From JACOXT01 sp964372855 (lineage in GTDB: Bacteria; Patescibacteriota; Microgenomatia; Levybacterales; UBA12049), in NCBI GenBank assembly GCA_964372855.1, contig CAYJRY010000024.1, positions 1 to 18,317 of the forward strand: a DNA stretch of 18,317 nt, read 5' to 3'. Positions within the stretch are counted from its first letter, which is position 1. The number at the start of each line of letters is the position of its first letter. Shown piece by piece: positions 13,647 through 18,317 of the stretch. The notes under the pieces are model-generated. The model saw only the letters and a list, made by a program, of their open reading frames with translations, ran no database searches and was not told where the DNA came from. The translations under genes and the position numbers were made by a program.

Positions 13647-14063
13647 TTATTTTTTTTCATACTCTTTTCTTTGATTTGTCCAAGGGCTGCCTTTCGAACT
13701 TGGAATTTTAGACAATATATCCTCAACCTTCTCCCAAAACGCATCCATTTTCTCATTTAATGCTATTTTCTCAACAGCTTTTTTATAACCTTTACCAGAA
13801 TACTTAAGTAATAAACTAACATTTGCAATTGTCGGAGGCGTAACTCTTAAGATTTGTTTAATTGCTTCATAGTTGTATCCTTTATGCAATAAAACGGCAA
13901 TTGAAAGCCTTTTTGCTAACATGATCTTTTCAACAGGCGAAAGTAGTTCAGCCAAAAAGTCTTCAACTTCTTTACCTTTTAGATGAGATATTGTTTCTCT
14001 AAGGACCTCAAACATTCTTTCTTCTACCTTTTTATGAACTGGGTATTTGGAAATCTGCGCCAT
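13647..14063 (-). CDS. TrpR/YerC-like DNA-binding repressor
   Basis: A 138-residue all-helical protein of the Trp-repressor superfamily, closest in pattern to the YerC/YecD group. Residues 33-60 (EVEDFLAELLSPVEKIMLAKR then LSIAVLLHKG) match the long TrpR helices, and the helix-turn-helix is about 64-88 (NYEAIKQILRVTPPTIANVS). TrpR itself binds palindromic DNA as a dimer when loaded with tryptophan; the ligand here is unknown. The gene is flanked by two nearly identical perfect palindromes, one 8 bp upstream of its ATG, which strongly suggests autoregulation. Downstream genes lead to cysS. No Shine-Dalgarno is visible. The fold is well supported; target and effector are inference. Confidence 0.88.
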   Translation of the reverse strand: MAQISKYPVHKKVEERMFEVLRETISHLKGKEVEDFLAELLSPVEKIMLAKRLSIAVLLHKGYNYEAIKQILRVTPPTIANVSLLLKYSGKGYKKAVEKIALNEKMDAFWEKVEDILSKIPSSKGSPWTNQRKEYEKK

Positions 14064-14071
14064 ATATTTAT

Positions 14072-14097
14072 ACTTTAATAATATATATTATTAAAGT
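14072..14097. promoter_or_regulatory. 26-bp perfect palindrome, candidate autoregulatory operator 1
   Basis: The half-site ACTTTAATAATAT is followed directly by its reverse complement, 13 bp per arm without mismatch. It ends 8 bp before the ATG of the TrpR-like gene and contains possible -10 sequences such as TATTAT (14083-14078), so a bound dimer would block transcription start. Its close copy at 13590-13613 supports a specific protein site rather than chance AT-richness. Confidence 0.65.
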
Positions 14098-14123
14098 GAC
14101 TGTCAACTGCGACATCTGAGGTT

Positions 14124-15143
14124 TTATCGCGAAGGGTTTGGAGGATGAGGAAGTGGTCTTGCCAAAAAGTCATCCAACTCTTGTTCGCTTTTAGGAAATA
14201 TTATATTTTTTTCTCTAAATTTATCTGTAATTACCCGTCTTATGTCCTCGCCTCTTCTGAATAATTCAAACATTTGTTCTATATCTTCAATACTGAATTG
14301 ACTTACAATCTTCCTCTTGAGTCTCAATTGTTTCACATAGTCTTCAGTAAGATTATCAATATCTTGACCAAAAGCACCATTAAAATTCATCTCTAAATAC
14401 ATTTTTGATGCCAAATCATCATCTATTGCCTTGTTAAATCTTAGCCTTCTACTACCCTCCTCCATATAAGAATAAACTATTAAGGGTTGTCCTAAAAAAC
14501 TGATTACTTCTCCTCTTCCTTTTTTTAGATCAATATAAATAGGTTCATGTGCAAGCCCTAATGATATCAAAACACTAATCTCTTTTTTTTCTTCGAGAGA
14601 AGGGTTTTCATCTATTAAATCTTTAACTTTTGGTTCAATATTCTCTAATATATATTTTTCTCTTTCTCTAGTCTCTTTTAAAGATTGCGTAGCTATTTTT
14701 CTCATATTAGTCAAAGCGTTTCTAAAGTCACCATCCCAATCGAGATCCAAAATAACTCTTTCTTTACTCTGAGCTCTCGGAACATCAACAAGTGTTATAG
14801 GTTTATGGGAATTATAAATCATCCGCAGAGATTTAATCGCCAAACGATGTGAAGGTGGTCCATCATCTTCTCCAGGAAACTTTTGGCTAACATCAATTTT
14901 ACCACTGGCTACATCTCTTAAAATATCTAATTGTTCTTGAGTCCAACCATGAGCCTCAGGGATATAAATATCTGCTTTTTGAAATCTGTCTTCTAATTTC
15001 TTCATGTCAGTTGGAGAATAATGCGGAGAAAAGAAAAATTCATATTTTATTTTGGGTCCAACGTCTTCTTTGCTCTTCGAAACTTCTAAAGTCTTAACGT
15101 CAGACTGAGACTTTGGAATCTCTACATTTACATTTCCATCCAT
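14124..15143 (-). CDS. Hypothetical 339-residue protein, distant TraB/ChaN-like pattern
   Basis: I cannot assign this protein firmly. It is soluble, with a disordered N-terminus (1-30) and a proline-rich C-terminus. The stretch KADIYIPEAHGWTQEQ, the later VLISLGLAHEPIY, and a long helix between them (TREREKYILENIEPKVKDLI) recall the E-x-H and G-x-x-H elements of the TraB/Tiki and EreA/ChaN superfamily, but that is a weak pattern match. The C-terminal third (about 235-320) is helical and charged. It begins 2 nt after recR with a strong Shine-Dalgarno (GGGGAGGAG) inside the recR end, so it belongs to the dnaX-recR operon. A link to DNA repair is not implied by sequence. Confidence 0.65.
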   Translation of the reverse strand: MDGNVNVEIPKSQSDVKTLEVSKSKEDVGPKIKYEFFFSPHYSPTDMKKLEDRFQKADIYIPEAHGWTQEQLDILRDVASGKIDVSQKFPGEDDGPPSHRLAIKSLRMIYNSHKPITLVDVPRAQSKERVILDLDWDGDFRNALTNMRKIATQSLKETREREKYILENIEPKVKDLIDENPSLEEKKEISVLISLGLAHEPIYIDLKKGRGEVISFLGQPLIVYSYMEEGSRRLRFNKAIDDDLASKMYLEMNFNGAFGQDIDNLTEDYVKQLRLKRKIVSQFSIEDIEQMFELFRRGEDIRRVITDKFREKNIIFPKSEQELDDFLARPLPHPPNPSR

Positions 15144-15145
15144 AT

Positions 15146-15760
15146 CTAATACTCACTCCTCCCCTCCATAGCCCTCTGAAGTGTAAGATCGTCGGCGTAT
15201 TCCAAGTCCGCGCCCGTTGGAAGGCCTCGTCCTATTCTCGTAATTTTGACTTTTGAATTTTGACTTTTGAGTTCTTTAGCTAGGTACATTGCCGTTGCTT
15301 CGCCTTCCATTGTAGGATTTGTTGCCAAAATAATTTCTTTTATACCTTTCTCATTTGAAGAATTTCTCACTCTATCCAGTAATTGTTTTATATAAATTTC
15401 ATCCGGCCCGATATTATTCAGCGGATCTATTTTTCCATGCAGCACATGATAAACCCCATTATATTTTCCATTTTTTTCAAGCGCCAATACATCCAATGAT
15501 TGCTCAACAACACAAATAGTTGATTTATCTCTTGTTGGATTTCCACAAATATCACAAGGATTTGTTTCTGCTATTGCAAAACATGTTGAGCATAAAACAG
15601 TTTCTTTTTTGAGATTCTGAACTGATTTTGCAAACTTATCTAGATCACCTTGCGGAACGTGCAAAAGATAAAAAGTCAGGCGTTGTGCAGTTTTTTGCCC
15701 AATGCCTGGAAGTCTTTCAAATGATTCAATTAAATTTTGTATAGCTTTAGGAACCTTCAT
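15146..15760 (-). CDS. recR: Recombination mediator protein RecR
   Basis: A 204-residue protein that works with RecO, and often RecF, to load RecA on gapped DNA. Domains in order: an N-terminal helix-hairpin-helix (RLPGIGQKTAQRL, 16-28), a C4 zinc finger (C57, C60, C69, C72), a Toprim domain starting ICVVEQSLDVLALEK (82-96) and containing NPTMEGEATAMYLA, and the conserved C-terminus LEYADDLTLQRAMEGR. Length is normal. Residues 164-173, in the Toprim domain after the EGEATA helix, are encoded by two perfect tandem 14-nt repeats and make the loop about two residues longer than in Bacillus subtilis RecR. It is downstream of prs with a 121-bp gap. Confidence 0.96.
   Translation of the reverse strand: MKVPKAIQNLIESFERLPGIGQKTAQRLTFYLLHVPQGDLDKFAKSVQNLKKETVLCSTCFAIAETNPCDICGNPTRDKSTICVVEQSLDVLALEKNGKYNGVYHVLHGKIDPLNNIGPDEIYIKQLLDRVRNSSNEKGIKEIILATNPTMEGEATAMYLAKELKSQNSKVKITRIGRGLPTGADLEYADDLTLQRAMEGRSEY
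15243..15270. repeat. Two tandem 14-nt repeats inside recR
   Basis: ATTTTGACTTTTGA occurs twice in perfect tandem (15243-15256 and 15257-15270). On the coding strand this gives part of ELKSQNSKVKI. Two 14-nt units are 28 nt, so the reading frame shifts between copies and the two encoded peptides differ. Resembles small AT-rich dispersed repeats of CPR genomes. Confidence 0.6.
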
Positions 15761-15764
15761 AATA

Positions 15765-15876
15765 AAATTCCAAATCCTAAATTACAAATCCCAAATAAAT
15801 TGCAATTTCCAAAATCTTAAATTCAATACATTCTTAGAATTTTGGTAATTTGAATTTTGAACATTATTTGGAATTT
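15765..15876. repeat. AT-rich imperfect inverted repeat between prs and recR
   Basis: The 121-bp gap between prs and recR is built of CCAAAT-type words and their complements. AAATTCCAAAT (15765-15775) pairs with ATTTGGAATTT (15866-15876), CCAAATAA (15791-15798) with TTATTTGG (15864-15871), CCAAAAT (15809-15815) with ATTTTGG (15839-15845), and AAATTC (15819-15824) with GAATTT (15837-15842). Not all these pairs can form together. It looks like a dispersed repeat that can fold in RNA. I see no clear promoter in it. Confidence 0.5.
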
Positions 15877-15881
15877 GGTGC

Positions 15882-16787
15882 TTAGAACTTAGGATTTTTA
15901 ATCTCCTCCGCTATTATATCCGCTACCGATATAATCTCAAGCTTTGGGAATTGTTTCTCTTTCGGTATATAAATCGTGTCAGTAACAAAAACTTTCTTGA
16001 CATATGACTCTTGCAAAATCTTCGGAGCGTTTTTGGAAAAAACAGGATGAGTTGCGAACACAATAATTTCTTTAACTCCTTTCTTAGAAAGTAGCTCAGA
16101 TGCCTTACTTATTGTTTCACCAGATGAGATCATGTCATCAACTATAATTGCTTTTCCCATAATTTGTCCTTCAATTTTAGAAGCTGAAACTTCTCCGGTT
16201 GATAAGTCTCTATTTTTTTCTATTACTGCAAAAGGCATACTATTTAGCATTTCAGACAAAATCTTAATCCTTCTTATCCCGCCCATGTCTGGTGAAACCA
16301 AACTCGCATCTTTATCCCAACCATTCTCTATAATTTTACGTGCAAACAATACAACTGCCGATAAATTAACAACCTCTACTTTAAAGGCCTCCTTGATCTT
16401 GATGGAATGAAGATCAACTGCAATTAGCTTATTTATCCCAATACTTTCAAAGATCTTGGCGATAACTTTTGCCGAAACAGCTTCTCCCTCACGAAATATG
16501 TGGTCCTGCCTTTGGTATCCAAAATACGGGACAACACAAGTAATAGATTTTGCTCCAGATCTTTTTAGAGCATCTATTATAAAGAAAAGCTCCATGTAAT
16601 TCTCATCCGCTGGTTTTGAAGTCGACTGCACAACAAAAGTATCAGCTCCCAGAACTTTATCAAGAACTCTTATTCTTCTCTCCCCATCAGGAAAAATAAA
16701 AATTTCTAAATCTTGAAGCGTAAAACCAAGTGCTTTTGCAATTTTATTAGCAAGCGGTATATTCGAACTCCCGCTAAAAATCAGCAT
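15882..16787 (-). CDS. prs: Ribose-phosphate pyrophosphokinase (PRPP synthetase)
   Basis: A 301-residue cytoplasmic enzyme that makes PRPP from ribose-5-phosphate and ATP, the precursor for purines, pyrimidines, histidine and tryptophan. Conserved blocks are FPDGERRIRV near residue 33, the ATP-binding flexible loop region PYFGYQRQDHIFREGEAVSAK (nominally 93-113), AVDLHS, VSPDMGGIRRI and the PRPP-binding loop VDDMISSGET. It is slightly shorter than the usual 310-315 residues but has all key blocks. Its ATG directly follows the ybaB TAA, with a strong Shine-Dalgarno (GGGAGGAAG) inside the ybaB end. The last codons run into the AT-rich repeat that fills the gap before recR. Its place between ybaB and recR is unusual. 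Confidence 0.95.
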   Translation of the reverse strand: MLIFSGSSNIPLANKIAKALGFTLQDLEIFIFPDGERRIRVLDKVLGADTFVVQSTSKPADENYMELFFIIDALKRSGAKSITCVVPYFGYQRQDHIFREGEAVSAKVIAKIFESIGINKLIAVDLHSIKIKEAFKVEVVNLSAVVLFARKIIENGWDKDASLVSPDMGGIRRIKILSEMLNSMPFAVIEKNRDLSTGEVSASKIEGQIMGKAIIVDDMISSGETISKASELLSKKGVKEIIVFATHPVFSKNAPKILQESYVKKVFVTDTIYIPKEKQFPKLEIISVADIIAEEIKNPKF

Positions 16788-17069
16788 TTAACTTCCTCCC
16801 AAAAGTCCTCCTAATCCACCCCCCATCTTTGATAACTTACGAGCCGCAACCTCTTGTGACTTTTTAATTGCCTCATTCACCGCATCTTTTATGTCATTAT
16901 CAGATCGTCCATTTGACGAAAGAGTTCTAATCTTCTGATCGCCAGTTATTACAACGTTCACTCCATTTTTATCAACAATCACTTCCTCCGCCTGAAGCTC
17001 ACGTTGTATCTGCATTGCCTGATCCCGCATTCTTTTCAGATCTCCCAATTGTTTAAAAGGATTAATCAT
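16788..17069 (-). CDS. ybaB: YbaB/EbfC-type nucleoid-associated protein
   Basis: A 93-residue protein of the YbaB/EbfC DNA-binding family, small dimers that bind and compact DNA. Typical features are a long first helix (LGDLKRMRDQAMQIQRELQA, about 7-26), central strands (VIVDKNGVNVVITGDQKI), a last helix (NDIKDAVNEAIKKSQEVAA) and a glycine-rich tail GGGLGGLLGG. It lies between dnaX and prs, in keeping with the widespread dnaX-ybaB-recR order. It has the strongest Shine-Dalgarno in the window (AAGGGGGGTGA), which can pair with an upstream arm. Identification is secure; its role here is inferred from the family. Confidence 0.93.
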   Translation of the reverse strand: MINPFKQLGDLKRMRDQAMQIQRELQAEEVIVDKNGVNVVITGDQKIRTLSSNGRSDNDIKDAVNEAIKKSQEVAARKLSKMGGGLGGLLGGS

Positions 17070-17075
17070 AATTGC

Positions 17076-17113
17076 TCACCCCCCTTCGCCCCGCGTAGCT
17101 TTAGCGAAGTGGG
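17076..17113 (-). promoter_or_regulatory. Strong Shine-Dalgarno of ybaB within a GC-rich hairpin
   Basis: The minus strand has AAGGGGGGTGA ending 6 nt before the ybaB ATG. CCCACTTCGC (17113-17104) can pair with GCGAAGGGGG (17089-17080) at 9 of 10 positions, loop 14 nt, which would bury most of the ribosome site. The stem and loop (with CGCTAAAGCTACGC) look like a dispersed GC-rich repeat in an AT-rich genome. On the plus strand the same stem is followed by TTTTT (17114-17118). Confidence 0.5.
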
Positions 17114-17165
17114 TTTTTCCTAATTAACAAACCTTTATCGCAAGCTTATTTCACCATTTATTGGC

Positions 17166-17188
17166 GGGGCTTCGGTGGGGCAAGCCCC
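17166..17188. repeat. GC-rich hairpin directly after the dnaX stop
   Basis: GGGGCTT (17166-17172) and AAGCCCC (17182-17188) form a 7-bp perfect stem with a 9-nt loop, starting 1 nt after the dnaX stop. An alternative GGGGC/GCCCC pairing exists within it. No T-run follows on the minus strand, so it is more likely an mRNA-stability or repeat element than a terminator; ybaB follows within 100 bp. Confidence 0.45.
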
Positions 17189-17189
17189 T

Positions 17190-18317
17190 TTATTCTCTCA
17201 ATCTCACCGATACTTCAATCTTATTTCCATTAATTTCTTCACAAGCTTTTTCAATAATTCCTTTTGACTTTTTTTCATCCAAACGATCTTTGTGAAACTT
17301 ATAATTTGTTTCAATTACGATACTTTTATTATCATAGCTTATTATCTTGCATCCTCGCAAGAGTCCAGCTATTGAGTGATTATGAGATTTCACTTTGCTA
17401 ATCAAGTCTTGAAGTAAATTAGTTGAATCTCCTACGCGAGGAGTCTTGACCAAGCGAGGGGTAACACGACTGGAAGGATTCCCGACAGCGCGCATCTGCG
17501 TTCGGCGCGAAGCGAGATTAGCAGGAGCACTGACGGGAGGGAAAGGAGTGGCAGGACCCCGAGCGGACGAAGAGTCGTTGAGTGGACGATGCGAGTTCTT
17601 TCTCATCAAGCCCCACTCAACAATCGCCATCTCAAGGGGTAATTGGGGTAAAACTGCGAACTTCAACTCACCATATGCCTTTGATAATAACTCTATCAGT
17701 CCTTTCGTCTCCTCAATCCCCAATTCGAATTTCGAATTTCTAACTTCGAATTTCGAACTCTCATGGACTCCGGCTTTAAATAGAAAATGACCGTGCAGGG
17801 TCTGGATCATTTGCTGTATAAAATACCCCATATCCACACCTTGCTCAGTAAGTTTTGAAACATGCCCCAATGCTTTTTTTGTATCTTTTTCTATTAGCAT
17901 TTCTAACATTTGAGATATTTGAGTACTTATATTTGATATTTGATATTTTTTCTCAACTAATTCTTTTGTTAGCTTACCTCCTTTTGATGCCAACACCATT
18001 TCCTCCAATATTTTGGATCCATCTCTAAAACTACCATCTGACATATTGGCTATAAGATGTAGCGCCTCACTATCAACCACTAACTTCTCAGATTTTATAA
18101 TTCTTTCAAAAGAAGAAAGTAGCTCTTGCGGAGTTGCTTTGCCAAACTGGACATGAAAGCAGCGAGACGCGATTGTTGAGGGTACTTTGTGAGGCTCAGT
18201 AGTGCAAAGAACAAAAACTACCTGTTTTGGTGGTTCTTCCACAGTCTCAAGAAGCGCGTTAACTGCCTCATTTGTCAGCATGTGTACCTCATCAATTATA
18301 TAAACTTTTTTGCGAGA
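17190..18317 (-). CDS. dnaX: DNA polymerase III gamma/tau subunit, N-terminus outside window
   Basis: The frame is open to the right edge, so 375 residues are visible and the ATG at 18281 is internal. The first codons read SRKKVYIIDEVHMLTNEA, the Walker B region of the clamp-loader ATPase, so Walker A and the zinc site lie beyond the window. Next come LLETVEEPP, VLCTTEPHKVPSTIASRC (sensor 1 and the arginine-finger SRC) and the lid and collar domains. The linker after the collar is unusual: it contains the 7-residue repeat SKFEVRN/SKFELGI and then a GC-rich stretch encoding about 50 residues rich in P, S, R and A. The final 80 residues (NLLQDLISKVKSHNHSIAG to the end) form a C-terminal helical/strand domain. 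Followed by ybaB. Confidence 0.95.
   Translation of the reverse strand, partial: SRKKVYIIDEVHMLTNEAVNALLETVEEPPKQVVFVLCTTEPHKVPSTIASRCFHVQFGKATPQELLSSFERIIKSEKLVVDSEALHLIANMSDGSFRDGSKILEEMVLASKGGKLTKELVEKKYQISNISTQISQMLEMLIEKDTKKALGHVSKLTEQGVDMGYFIQQMIQTLHGHFLFKAGVHESSKFEVRNSKFELGIEETKGLIELLSKAYGELKFAVLPQLPLEMAIVEWGLMRKNSHRPLNDSSSARGPATPFPPVSAPANLASRRTQMRAVGNPSSRVTPRLVKTPRVGDSTNLLQDLISKVKSHNHSIAGLLRGCKIISYDNKSIVIETNYKFHKDRLDEKKSKGIIEKACEEINGNKIEVSVRLRE
17434..17590. repeat. GC-rich foreign-looking insertion in the dnaX linker
   Basis: Positions 17461-17580 contain 74 G/C of 120 (62 percent), compared with roughly one third or less in nearby dnaX (for example 17281-17340). It stays in frame and encodes a linker with PATPFPPVSAPANLASRRT and RVTPRLVKTPRVGDS. 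The base composition and low-complexity product suggest an inserted mobile or dispersed sequence in a tolerant position. Edges are approximate. Confidence 0.5.
17724..17757. repeat. 21-nt-spaced direct repeat in dnaX encoding SKFE heptads
   Basis: TTCGAATTTCGAA occurs at 17724-17736 and again at 17745-17757. The 21-nt spacing equals seven codons, so the protein repeats SKFEVRN then SKFELGI. The unit is itself nearly palindromic. Such SKFEVR-type peptides arise from a short dispersed repeat I associate with CPR and other environmental genomes. Confidence 0.6.

Noticed and set aside
17080..17118. Intrinsic terminator on the plus strand (stem followed by TTTTT)
   Set aside because: No plus-strand gene leads into it; the stem sits at the ybaB ribosome site and looks like a repeat element.
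17446..17790. A 114-residue plus-strand open frame in dnaX
   Set aside because: It is open only because the GC-rich insertion and TTCGAA repeats lack stops; dnaX on the other strand is continuous and conserved.
1..18317. UGA recoding as in Gracilibacteria or Absconditabacteria
   Set aside because: TGA is used as a real stop (for example at 1763-1765) and no conserved gene here contains an in-frame UGA.

Overview
The window is AT-rich, tightly packed bacterial DNA. It probably comes from a Candidate Phyla Radiation (Patescibacteria) genome, most likely Microgenomates (Levybacteria/Woesebacteria-like). The evidence is inferred: most genes are small with gaps of 0 to 25 bp, gene ends overlap tail to tail, several proteins match no well-known family, one carries a stand-alone LytR C-terminal domain, and short repeats sit in frame inside housekeeping genes. 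TAA, TAG and TGA all act as stops, so this is not one of the CPR lineages that reads UGA as glycine.

Layout. Positions 1-983 (minus) hold most of a GH130-type glycosidase/phosphorylase that runs off the left edge. Positions 1047-2465 (minus) are a redox cluster: msrB, a 96-residue CYNCGCH-motif protein and a ferredoxin-reductase-like flavoprotein. Positions 2607-4657 (minus) encode a membrane-anchored LytR_C-domain protein and an anchored alpha/beta hydrolase. Positions 4759-11513 are a mixed-strand envelope region: an orphan small protein, an L,D-transpeptidase, a C39-like peptidase with TPRs, a six-helix MFS half-transporter, a PQQ-type sugar dehydrogenase, a small anchored protein and a class A penicillin-binding protein. 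Positions 11517-18317 (minus) are information processing: dnaX (5' end outside the window), ybaB, prs, recR, an unknown 339-residue protein, a TrpR/YerC-like repressor, a charged coiled-coil protein and cysS. There is no rRNA, tRNA, CRISPR array, transposase or phage gene. No stretch over 300 bp lacks a gene.

The most interesting signals are regulatory or structural. (1) Two near-identical perfect palindromes (26 and 24 bp) flank the TrpR/YerC-like gene and look like operators for it and for the genes leading to cysS. (2) Several genes have a -10 box exactly 6-7 nt before ATG and no Shine-Dalgarno; msrB and the CYNCGCH gene share the identical layout TGATATAAT-N6-ATG. This suggests leaderless transcripts, while operon-internal genes such as prs, ybaB and cysS keep Shine-Dalgarno sites. 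(3) Short repeats have entered cysS, recR and dnaX in frame. (4) A 10-bp-phased repeat array lies between two divergent envelope genes. (5) The CYNCGCH protein contains an internal helical duplication.
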